DNA of 64,000 nucleotides, taken from contig CAZDEY010000006.1 of the NCBI GenBank assembly GCA_964504565.1, forward strand, positions 124,001 to 188,000. The letters are read 5' to 3'. Below, piece after piece: positions 1 through 6,661 of this stretch (position 1 is its first letter; every line of letters starts with the position of its first letter). The stretch is from Cesiribacter sp964504565. Its GTDB lineage: Bacteria; Bacteroidota; Bacteroidia; Cytophagales; Cyclobacteriaceae. The notes beneath the pieces are model-generated. The model was not told where the DNA came from, made no database searches, and saw nothing but the letters and a program-made list of their open reading frames with translations. The position numbers were made by a program, and so were the translations under genes.

Positions 1-2
1 CG

Positions 3-428
3 GAAGCCGCACCAAACCGCTTCTTGGTAAAGCAAAACGGCATTTGGCACATGACGCCCCTGCTACTAAGTTTACTGGTAGTAGAAGTAACCGACGTAGT
101 TTTTGCCATAGATTCGGTACCGGCAATTTTCTCTTTCACTCAGGATTTCTTTCTGGTGTTCAGCTCTAATATATTTGCTATTTTAGGCCTACGCAGCATG
201 TACTTTGTATTGGCCGCCGGGCTAGATAAGTTTCGCTATCTGAAAGTATCGCTGGTTGTTATATTAGCCTACGTAGGCACCAAATTAATGCTTCATAGTT
301 ACTTTGAAATTCCGGCTTGGGCATCGCTAACCCTAATTTTAACATCACTTAGCGCCGGCATTGGAGTAAGCCTATACCTTAACCAGCGCGAAGAGAAAGC
401 CCACGAGTTAAAACGGAATGCCGGTTAA
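3..428 (+). CDS. terC: TerC family integral membrane protein, 5' end outside the window
   Basis: This is the C-terminal part of a TerC/Alx family membrane protein. The frame is open to the left edge of the window, so the true start lies upstream; a TTG at 24 is only an internal codon. The visible 140 residues hold about four membrane segments and the family signature around EVTDVVFAIDSVPAIFS, whose acidic residues are thought to bind a metal ion. TerC proteins are linked to tellurite resistance and, in better-studied members, to manganese export or metal loading of exported proteins. A strong terminator follows 30 bases after the stop. The family call is secure; the substrate is not known. 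Confidence 0.9.
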   Translation, partial: EAAPNRFLVKQNGIWHMTPLLLSLLVVEVTDVVFAIDSVPAIFSFTQDFFLVFSSNIFAILGLRSMYFVLAAGLDKFRYLKVSLVVILAYVGTKLMLHSYFEIPAWASLTLILTSLSAGIGVSLYLNQREEKAHELKRNAG

Positions 429-457
429 GCAATAATAAAATATCAAACATTTTATAG

Positions 458-485
458 GGTCAGTATAATTACTGACCTTTTTTTT
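458..485 (+). terminator. Rho-independent terminator of the terC gene
   Basis: A perfect 8-bp stem (GGTCAGTA/TACTGACC) with a 4-nt loop is followed by eight T residues, 30 bases after the terC stop codon. Confidence 0.85.
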
Positions 486-552
486 GGCGTAGACGCAATC
501 TATAGAATAGCTTACCAGCAAGAATGTACCTCAAATAAATTCCACAAAAAAA

Positions 553-577
553 CCCCACTCCTCAGTAAGAAGTGGGG
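553..577 (-). terminator. Terminator downstream of damaged tRNA-Asn copy 1
   Basis: A hairpin CCCCACT...AGTGGGG on the minus strand is followed by a run of T (A-run at 546-552 on the plus strand). It is nearly the same as the hairpin at 776-800 after the intact tRNA-Asn, so tRNA and terminator were duplicated together. Confidence 0.7.
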
Positions 578-588
578 TAAAAAAAAGC

Positions 589-723
589 TCCTCAGCCTAC
601 GCGACCCGACTTGCGCGACCCGGCCTACGCGGCTCAGCCTGGGCTCGAACGCCACGGGGCGCCCCGCAGGGACCCTCTGGTTAACAGCCAGATGCTCTAA
701 GCATCCGCGGCGCGTAGGCCGGG
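589..723 (-). pseudogene. Damaged tRNA-Asn copy with GC-rich palindromic insertions
   Basis: The minus strand carries recognisable tRNA-Asn pieces: an anticodon arm with loop CTGTTAA (anticodon GTT), part of the D arm, the T loop TTCGAGC and the 3' acceptor strand CTGAGGA. The anticodon stem has a compensatory change relative to the intact gene (A-T to G-C). A 16-nt piece containing CGGGGCGCCCCG splits the 5' strand of the T stem. A 34-nt piece (599-632) splits the acceptor side and is flanked by direct repeats CTCAGCCT (591-598 and 633-640). The D loop is replaced by GC-rich sequence and the 5' acceptor strand is missing. A perfect 13-bp inverted repeat (619-631 and 711-723) encloses the remnant. 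It is unlikely to act as a tRNA. Confidence 0.8.
619..723. repeat. 13-bp perfect inverted repeat, CCCGGCCTACGCG, around a tRNA remnant
   Basis: CCCGGCCTACGCG at 619-631 and its exact reverse complement at 711-723 bracket 79 nt of tRNA-Asn-derived sequence. The core CCTACGCG recurs at 597-604, in the damaged tRNA-Arg copy near 20790 and, as its complement, in the terminator loop at 38712-38723. Confidence 0.85.
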
Positions 724-775
724 GTGCGCATCCTTTGCTGCTAGGAATCTTTGTATAATTGTCTTAAATAAAAAA

Positions 776-800
776 CCCCATTCCTTAGTAAGAAGTGGGG
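776..800 (-). terminator. Terminator of the intact tRNA-Asn gene
   Basis: A hairpin of CCCCA...TGGGG type on the minus strand lies just 3' of the tRNA and runs into a T-rich tract (plus-strand A-run at 767-775). Confidence 0.8.
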
Positions 801-808
801 TAAAAAAG

Positions 809-882
809 CTCCTCAGCCTGGGCTCGAACCAGGGACCCTCTGATTAACAGTCAGATGCTCTAACCAACTGAGCTACTGAGGA
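809..882 (-). tRNA. tRNA-Asn (anticodon GTT)
   Basis: A complete 74-nt cloverleaf lies on the minus strand. It has a perfect 7-bp acceptor stem TCCTCAG/CTGAGGA with discriminator G, a D arm AGCTCAGTTGGTTAGAGC, an anticodon arm TCTGA-CTGTTAA-TCAGA and a T arm CCTGG-TTCGAGC-CCAGG. No CCA is encoded. It is the only intact copy of three tRNA-Asn-like sequences here. Confidence 0.97.
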
Positions 883-892
883 ATTTATATGA

Positions 893-956
893 CCTTCTGA
901 GTAACAGCCAGATGCTATAAGCATCCGGGGCGCGCAGCCTGAGCTACTGAGGAAGG
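893..956 (-). pseudogene. Truncated tRNA-Asn copy with a GC-rich D-loop replacement
   Basis: The minus strand keeps the 5' acceptor strand, the D-stem entry CTCAGTAGCTCAG and the anticodon arm with anticodon GTT, but has no T arm or 3' acceptor. Four D-loop bases (TTGG in the intact gene) are replaced by 18 nt, GCTGCGCGCCCCGGATGC. The end of that piece pairs with the adjacent tRNA sequence (GATGC with GCATC). Copy 1 has a closely related sequence at the same D-loop point. Confidence 0.75.
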
Positions 957-1028
957 TCTGTTCCCGTTGTTTGGGAATGCAATATTACGGACTTATTTAA
1001 CTTACCGCAACCCTCCGGCTAAAAAAAT

Positions 1029-2360
1029 TTATTGAATTACCAGCAAATAATATAGGTACAGTACGGTAAAGCCACTTAAGTATATAATTCCCAGCCAGGT
1101 AAGCAGCCGCATACCCCATTTAGGCTGATAAGTTTTTTTAACTTCAGGCGATCGAATAACCTTATAATTAAGCACTGCAATAACCGGAGCTATAATAAAG
1201 GATAGTATAGTAGCGTAGTCAACCAGGGTGGTAAGATTAGCCGTAAGGAAAAAAATTATTACCGCCGAGCCGAGCGCAATTCCCACTAGCAAATATTGGT
1301 ACAAGCTTTCCCCCTTCTGCCGGGGGCGGTTCTGTTGGTTGCTCAGTAGGCGAATAGTTTCCTGCATAGCCCGGCTGTACCCATCCAGAACGGTAATTAC
1401 GGTACTTAGCATAACCGTAGCGGCCGCAACTGCTATTATATAATATATCCACGAGCCTACGGCCTGGGTATATAAACTTATTAACTGCCCGGCAAAGCCT
1501 ACCGAACTTTCGGAAAGCTCTACGTTTTGCCCGTACATGAGCAGGGCTCCTAAAGTAAGAAAACACAAGGCCAGACCGGCACTTAGCCAATACCCAATAT
1601 TAAATTCCGAAAGGGTTTCTTTTAGACTGGGGTGATAACCGGTTTGCCGGATTTTCTCTACGGTCCACAAACTATTCCAGGCGCTAAGGTCTACGGCAGT
1701 CGGCATCCAGCCCATCAGGGCAATTAAGAAAGGAAGGCTGGTTAAGCTAAATACTTCCGTAGATTCAGTGTTTAGGCTTCGGCTTGGCATAGCCCCGCTT
1801 CCCCAATCAAGTAATAAAACTACGGTAGCAAATACCGTGGTTAACGTTAAAACTATGGCCAGTACTTTAAGGGCGTTATCCAGCAAACCGAACTTACCGG
1901 CCGCTAAAATTACCGTACAAAACAGCAGAATACCCCCGGCTACGTAAGGTGCGGAGCCGGCCGGCAAACCAAACAACTGCCCAAACAACCCGGCACATAC
2001 AAAAGTAACCGCCGCCGCTACCGAAAACATACTTATAAGCGATAGACCAAAGTATAAATACAACGCCCACTTACCCTGCTTCCGGTAACCCCATAAAATG
2101 CTATGACCGGTGGCGCAGGCATACCGGCTGCCGTATTCGAAAAACGGAAACTTTAGCACGTTGGCTAAAATAATTACCAGTAGCATATCGAAGCCGAACA
2201 GCGCTCCGGCTCTTGTACTCTGCACTAAATGCGATACCCCAATAGCACAACTGGCAAAAAGAATTCCCGGCCCCACTACCTGACTTATATACGCCATAAG
2301 CCCGGCCGAGCGCCGAGTGCCTAATTGGCCGGATTGCAAAACCTCATTCTTCGGTGGCAT
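1029..2360 (-). CDS. Divergent NRAMP-like metal ion transporter
   Basis: This 443-residue inner-membrane protein has about eleven hydrophobic segments and the NRAMP/MntH-type layout, close to the usual length. The first helix reads GPGILFASCAIG followed by VSHLVQSTRAGA, which lines up with the NRAMP TM1 consensus, but the metal-binding D-P-G-N is replaced by G-V-S-H. The TM6 M-P-H-N motif reads M-P-T-A. Classical NRAMP proteins use the TM1 Asp and Asn and the TM6 Met to bind Mn2+ or Fe2+ and couple to protons. The substrate here may therefore differ. It is monocistronic and divergent from htrA. The superfamily assignment is good; the function is open. Confidence 0.75.
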   Translation of the reverse strand: MPPKNEVLQSGQLGTRRSAGLMAYISQVVGPGILFASCAIGVSHLVQSTRAGALFGFDMLLVIILANVLKFPFFEYGSRYACATGHSILWGYRKQGKWALYLYFGLSLISMFSVAAAVTFVCAGLFGQLFGLPAGSAPYVAGGILLFCTVILAAGKFGLLDNALKVLAIVLTLTTVFATVVLLLDWGSGAMPSRSLNTESTEVFSLTSLPFLIALMGWMPTAVDLSAWNSLWTVEKIRQTGYHPSLKETLSEFNIGYWLSAGLALCFLTLGALLMYGQNVELSESSVGFAGQLISLYTQAVGSWIYYIIAVAAATVMLSTVITVLDGYSRAMQETIRLLSNQQNRPRQKGESLYQYLLVGIALGSAVIIFFLTANLTTLVDYATILSFIIAPVIAVLNYKVIRSPEVKKTYQPKWGMRLLTWLGIIYLSGFTVLYLYYLLVIQ

Positions 2361-2572
2361 AAATTAAGATAGGCTTTATTTACCCGTTCAATATACCGGA
2401 TTATACCGTAATATGACAAGCTGACAGATTTGCCGCTCAATTACTTAGCGTTTACGGGCACAACTTTCGTTAAAAAACGTTAATTCTGTACGGCGCCGGC
2501 TTACATCAGCGTTATCTGTATGATTTTTGAAGGTACTCCGGTGAAATAAAGTACAACAAACCACTAGCTATA
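2361..2572. other. Divergent intergenic region between the transporter and htrA
   Basis: About 210 bases separate the two start codons and must hold both promoters. I see no exact TAnnTTTG element and no regulator site I can name. Confidence 0.4.
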
Positions 2573-4090
2573 ATGAACAACAAAAACTTATTCTTCAGCA
2601 TGATGCTGGCCGCCCTGATAGGAGGCTTGGTTGCAATTGCTGCTTTCTGGCTTATTCAGCCCAAAATGATGATCCAAGGCGAACCGGTATCGGCTAACAG
2701 CCCGGCTCGACTAACCAATTATTACAACCCCGGTACTATAGCCGTACCCGAAGGCCTTAATTTTATTACCGCTGCCGAAGTTGCCACGCCGGCCGTAGTC
2801 CACATACGGTCTACTTACAATGCCAGTGCCACCTCCAATAGGCCCCAAGGTAATTACCGCCACCCGTTCGAAGATATGTTTCCGGATCTATTCGGCAACC
2901 CGGGCGGACAACGCAGTATGCCTGGCCCCCGCGGTTCCAGCGGCTCCGGCGTAATTATGAGCGGCGATGGCTACATAGTTACCAACAACCACGTAATTGA
3001 TAATGCCGATGAAATTGAAGTTGTTTTGAATGACAATCGCAGCTATAAAGCGGAATTAATCGGCACCGACCCCAATACCGATATTGCTCTACTGAAAATT
3101 GAGCCTAACGAAGAGCTGCCTTTCCTAAGTTACGGCAACTCCGATGCCGTGCGCGTAGGTGAGTGGGTTTTAGCCGTGGGCAATCCGTTTGACCTTACCA
3201 GTACGGTTACCGCCGGTATAGTTTCTGCTAAAACCCGAAGCATTGGTATACTGGCCCGCAGCAATACCAACGCCCGGGGCATAAATACTGCTATAGAATC
3301 ATTCATCCAGACGGATGCGGCCGTAAACCCGGGTAATAGCGGCGGCGCTTTGGTAAACCTTAAAGGAGAATTAATTGGAATTAATACTGCTATAGCCTCT
3401 AACACCGGAAGTTACGCCGGGTATAGCTTTGCCGTGCCTACTACTTTGGTAAGAAAAATTGTAGAAGACTTAAAAGAATACGGTGTAGTGCAGCGGGCCC
3501 TGTTAGGGGTTAATATTCAGGATGTATCGGCTAGCTTATCCGAGGCTGAAGATTTAGGCACTACCCGGGGGGTTTATATTTCTAATGTAAACGAAGGCAG
3601 TGCCGCCGACGAAGCCGGCCTAGAGAAGGGCGATGTAATTCTAGAAATTAATGGCAAGAACGTAAATTCAGTATCGGCCTTGCAGGAATCTATTGCCCGA
3701 AACCGCCCCGGCGATGAAGTTGAGGTTACCTTTCTGCGTAGCGGCCGCACCCGCAAGCTACCGGTTACCCTAAAAAACAGCATGGGTACCACCCGAATGT
3801 TAACCAGCAATTCTAACCTGGAAATTGGCGGCGCAGTACTCGGTAAGGTTTCTGGCCCGGAATTAAGCAAGCTAGGGTTAGAAGGCGGAGTTAAAGTTGA
3901 AAAGCTGGGCAACGGAAAATTAAAAGACGCTAAAGTCCGCGAAGGATTTATTATAACCTCTATCGATAATCAAAAGATAGAAAGCATTGAAGATGTAACC
4001 CAAATATTAAGTAGCAAACGCAACCAGGGCACCCTAATTGAAGGGATATATCCCAACGGAGAAAAAGCCTACTACGGCCTACCCTGGTAA
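2573..4090 (+). CDS. htrA: HtrA/Deg family periplasmic serine protease with two PDZ domains
   Basis: This 505-residue protein starts with an uncleaved or signal-type hydrophobic segment (about residues 7-28), placing the rest in the periplasm. The trypsin-like domain carries His140 (VTNNHVID), Asp170 (NTDIALLKIE) and Ser256 (NPGNSGGAL). Two PDZ domains follow, near residues 300-395 and 415-500. HtrA/DegQ proteases degrade or refold damaged envelope proteins, and length and order match the Bacteroidota 'Do family' enzymes. The ATG at 2573 is chosen because it is directly followed by the signal segment. It has its own terminator. Confidence in family and activity is high. Confidence 0.95.
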   Translation: MNNKNLFFSMMLAALIGGLVAIAAFWLIQPKMMIQGEPVSANSPARLTNYYNPGTIAVPEGLNFITAAEVATPAVVHIRSTYNASATSNRPQGNYRHPFEDMFPDLFGNPGGQRSMPGPRGSSGSGVIMSGDGYIVTNNHVIDNADEIEVVLNDNRSYKAELIGTDPNTDIALLKIEPNEELPFLSYGNSDAVRVGEWVLAVGNPFDLTSTVTAGIVSAKTRSIGILARSNTNARGINTAIESFIQTDAAVNPGNSGGALVNLKGELIGINTAIASNTGSYAGYSFAVPTTLVRKIVEDLKEYGVVQRALLGVNIQDVSASLSEAEDLGTTRGVYISNVNEGSAADEAGLEKGDVILEINGKNVNSVSALQESIARNRPGDEVEVTFLRSGRTRKLPVTLKNSMGTTRMLTSNSNLEIGGAVLGKVSGPELSKLGLEGGVKVEKLGNGKLKDAKVREGFIITSIDNQKIESIEDVTQILSSKRNQGTLIEGIYPNGEKAYYGLPW

Positions 4091-4111
4091 AAGACCCTCT
4101 TCATACAAAAA

Positions 4112-4142
4112 GCCGCTTCAGCATTCTGGAGCGGTTTTTTTA
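4112..4142 (+). terminator. Terminator after htrA
   Basis: A CCGCTTCAG/CTGGAGCGG stem with one G-T pair is followed by a T run, 21 bases after the stop codon. Confidence 0.85.
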
Positions 4143-4311
4143 TATATTGAAGTGGGAATGTGGGGAATTAGCAAAGTACCGGGTGCTTAGTGCTCAGTAG
4201 CTGGCTTGGCCTGGGCGGCTTCGTTGTTGGTATATATTATATAGTATTTGGTATTTGGATGTTTCAGATAGATACATCCCAAATCTATTGCCTCCCATCT
4301 GAATTGTAAAT

Positions 4312-4339
4312 CGTAATTCGTAATTCGTAATTCGTAATT
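4312..4339. repeat. (CGTAATT)4 heptanucleotide tandem repeat
   Basis: Four perfect copies of CGTAATT lie just upstream of the presumed -7 box of the ALDH gene. A related AATTCGTAATTATT tract is found before the mutS-like gene at 13138-13166. Confidence 0.9.
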
Positions 4340-4354
4340 AAAAAATTACCTTTG
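4324..4354 (+). promoter_or_regulatory. Likely Bacteroidota-type promoter of the ALDH7 gene
   Basis: TACCTTTG at 4347-4354 fits the -7 consensus TAnnTTTG. A TTCG (one mismatch to TTTG) lies exactly 19 bp upstream, inside the heptamer repeat. The start codon is at 4391. Confidence 0.5.
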
Positions 4355-4390
4355 TTGCTGCAACCGTTTGAAGAATAATCAATTACCAAT

Positions 4391-5938
4391 ATGAGCAACT
4401 CTCAAGTAGATATTAAGGCTATTCTGAATGAATTCACCATTGAAGCTAGCAATAACGCTGCCTCCACCGGGCAAAACTGGTTTGGTAGCGGCTCCCAAGA
4501 AATAACCTCCTACTCTCCGGTAGATGGCAAAGAAATTGCCAAAGTAAAGGCCGGCACCGAAGCCGATTACGAAAAGATTGTAGAAACTGCCCAGAAAGCA
4601 TTTGAAGAGTGGAGAACCTGGCCGGCCCCAAAGCGAGGTGAGGTAGTGCGTCAGTTTGGCGAGGAACTTCGTAACCACAAGCAGCATTTGGGCGAGCTGG
4701 TAAGCTACGAAATGGGCAAAAGCCTGCAGGAAGGCTTGGGCGAAGTGCAGGAAATGATTGATATCTGTGATTTTGCCGTAGGCTTAAGCCGTCAGTTGCA
4801 CGGCCTAACTATGCATAGCGAGCGGCCTAGCCACCGCATGTACGAGCAATACCATCCGCTCGGCATAATTGGTATAATCTCCGCCTTTAATTTTCCGGTA
4901 GCAGTCTGGAGCTGGAACACCGCCCTGGCCTGGGTTTGCGGTGATGTGTGTATCTGGAAGCCATCGGAGAAAACCCCATTAACCGGGGTAGCCTGCCAGC
5001 ACATCTGGCAAAAAGTAGCTAAAGCTAATGAAGTTCCGGAAGGCGTTAGTTGCCTCATCCAGGGCGACTACCGTATCGGCGAGCTGTTAAGCAACGATAA
5101 GCGCGTTCCCCTAGTATCGGCTACTGGTTCTACCCGTATGGGCAAAAAAGTTGGGGAGGCCGTCGGCCGCCGGTTAGGCCGTAGCTTGCTGGAGTTAGGT
5201 GGTAACAATGCTATAATTATAACTAAAGATGCCGACCTTAAAATTGCCATACCGGCAGCCCTTTTCGGTGCGGTGGGCACGGCCGGCCAGCGTTGTACCT
5301 CAACGCGTCGCCTAATTATTCATGAAGATATTTACGATACGGTAAAGAATAAGCTAAAAGAAGCTTACGAGCAGCTACGCATTGGTAACCCGCTAGACCA
5401 GAACAACCACGTAGGTCCGCTTATTGATACCCACGCTGTAGAAATGTATAATGATACCCGTAAAAAGGTTATTGAGCAGGGCGGCACCGAAGTTGTAGGC
5501 GGCGGCGTACTGGAAGGGACAGGCTACGAAAGCGGTTGCTACGTTAAGCCGGCTATTTACGAAGCCGAAAACGAGTTTGAAATTGTTCAACACGAAACAT
5601 TTGCCCCTATTCTTTACCTAATGAAGTACCGCAATTTCCAAGAAGCTATTGCCAAACAAAACGGTGTACCTCAGGGCTTATCTTCTTCCATTATTACTAA
5701 CAATTTACGCGAAGCCGAAACATTTCTCAGCCACGCGGGTTCGGATTGCGGAATAGCTAACGTAAACATTGGCACTAGCGGAGCCGAAATTGGCGGAGCT
5801 TTTGGTGGGGAGAAGGAAACCGGTGGTGGCCGCGAAAGTGGTTCCGATGCTTGGAAGATTTATATGCGCCGACAGACTAACACTATTAACTATAGTACAG
5901 AGCTACCGTTAGCGCAGGGAATTAAATTTGACTTGTAA
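4391..5938 (+). CDS. ALDH7-type aldehyde dehydrogenase (L-aminoadipate semialdehyde dehydrogenase-like)
   Basis: This 515-residue cytosolic enzyme oxidises an aldehyde to the acid with NAD(P)+. The catalytic pair is visible as Glu268 (LLELGGNNA) and Cys302 (GTAGQRCTSTRR), at the classical positions for the superfamily. The C-terminal FGGEKETGGGRESGSDAWK and the ending typical of antiquitin place it in the ALDH7 clade, whose members act on alpha-aminoadipate semialdehyde in lysine catabolism or on betaine aldehyde. No other lysine-degradation gene lies beside it, so the substrate is inferred from family only. It is monocistronic behind its own likely promoter. The start is fixed by the N-terminal length. 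Confidence 0.9.
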   Translation: MSNSQVDIKAILNEFTIEASNNAASTGQNWFGSGSQEITSYSPVDGKEIAKVKAGTEADYEKIVETAQKAFEEWRTWPAPKRGEVVRQFGEELRNHKQHLGELVSYEMGKSLQEGLGEVQEMIDICDFAVGLSRQLHGLTMHSERPSHRMYEQYHPLGIIGIISAFNFPVAVWSWNTALAWVCGDVCIWKPSEKTPLTGVACQHIWQKVAKANEVPEGVSCLIQGDYRIGELLSNDKRVPLVSATGSTRMGKKVGEAVGRRLGRSLLELGGNNAIIITKDADLKIAIPAALFGAVGTAGQRCTSTRRLIIHEDIYDTVKNKLKEAYEQLRIGNPLDQNNHVGPLIDTHAVEMYNDTRKKVIEQGGTEVVGGGVLEGTGYESGCYVKPAIYEAENEFEIVQHETFAPILYLMKYRNFQEAIAKQNGVPQGLSSSIITNNLREAETFLSHAGSDCGIANVNIGTSGAEIGGAFGGEKETGGGRESGSDAWKIYMRRQTNTINYSTELPLAQGIKFDL

Positions 5939-6051
5939 AACAATAATGTTTGAAAAAGTATTTTATAGATGCTAATTTTATTGTACTATTAAGCTGTAAA
6001 CTATCGAATGCGTCAGCTATTTCGGTACAAGCAAGTAACCTTTTTTAGATT

Positions 6052-6471
6052 ATGCCCGAAAAAAGTACCCCTAGGTATAGTGCTGTAATGCTTATTGATG
6101 ATAATGAGATTGACAACCTCATTAATCATAAGATGATTGAAGCGAGTAATATCACAACCAAGATATTTACCCACACCGGAGCCAAAAGCGCTATTGAATT
6201 TTTAAAGAATATTGAAAAGCTCGAGAGTGCCGGTGCGCCTATACTGCCTGACCTGATCTTTCTGGACATTGATATGCCCTTGATGGACGGTTTCCAGTTC
6301 CTTGATGAATTCGATAAGCTATCGGATGTTACCAAAGGAAAGTGCAAAATTATTATGTTGACTTCCTCAATTAACCCGCAAGATGTTAACCGCTCTAAAA
6401 AATACGACTACGTTAAAAAGTATATAAACAAACCGCTTACCCAGGAAAACCTGGAGAAGCTTAACGTTTAA
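6052..6471 (+). CDS. Single-domain (CheY-like) response regulator
   Basis: This 139-residue protein is a bare receiver domain. The acid pocket is D16-D17, the phospho-acceptor is Asp72 in LIFLDIDMP, and the switch Thr and Lys are in MLTSS and NKP. No output domain follows. In Bacteroidota such stand-alone receivers often work with hybrid or PAS kinases encoded elsewhere; no kinase is adjacent. The protein most likely signals by protein-protein contact. A hairpin terminator follows. The family is certain and the partner unknown. Confidence 0.92.
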   Translation: MPEKSTPRYSAVMLIDDNEIDNLINHKMIEASNITTKIFTHTGAKSAIEFLKNIEKLESAGAPILPDLIFLDIDMPLMDGFQFLDEFDKLSDVTKGKCKIIMLTSSINPQDVNRSKKYDYVKKYINKPLTQENLEKLNV

Positions 6472-6531
6472 GTTTTTACCACTTAGGTATATCCTACACG
6501 GCCTACCCAAACGGCCCAACCTAAGCCCTTC

Positions 6532-6569
6532 AGCAGCCGCTAGCAAACCACTGGCGGCTGCTCTGTTTT
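6532..6569 (+). terminator. Terminator after the receiver-domain gene
   Basis: A perfect 9-bp stem AGCAGCCGC/GCGGCTGCT with a 13-nt loop is followed by CTGTTTTA. It stands 60 bases after the stop. Confidence 0.65.
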
Positions 6570-6575
6570 ATAAAA

Positions 6576-6596
6576 CCCTCTCCTAGTAGGAGAGGG
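6576..6596. repeat. Palindromic repeat CCCTCTCC-TAGTA-GGAGAGGG
   Basis: A perfect 8-bp inverted repeat with a 5-nt centre is followed by CAGGGTGAGGT. Its style is that of dispersed REP-like intergenic repeats; only one copy is seen in this window. Confidence 0.6.
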
Positions 6597-6616
6597 CAGG
6601 GTGAGGTCATAAAAAA

Positions 6617-6641
6617 ACCTGCCTCCGGTAAGGGGCAGGTT
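6617..6641 (-). terminator. Terminator between convergent genes, serving the 6662-8107 gene
   Basis: AACCTGCC/GGGCAGGTT forms a stem with an A-run on the left and a shorter T/A tract on the right, so it works best for the minus-strand gene that ends 20 bases away. Confidence 0.75.
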
Positions 6642-6661
6642 AAAAATGAATAGGATAAAAT

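Larger units (their letters stand above)
4091..4390. other. 300-nt spacer between htrA and the ALDH gene
   Basis: It holds the htrA terminator, a degenerate word-like stretch (about 4178-4225, GGTGCTTAGTGCTCAGTAGCTGGCTTGG), the heptamer repeat at 4312-4339 and a likely promoter at 4324-4354. No coding potential is seen. Confidence 0.6.

Noticed and set aside
589..956. Integrated island attachment site at the tRNA-Asn cluster
   Set aside because: Damaged tRNA copies can mark att sites, but no integrase or phage gene lies nearby and the copies are tandem with internal inserts.
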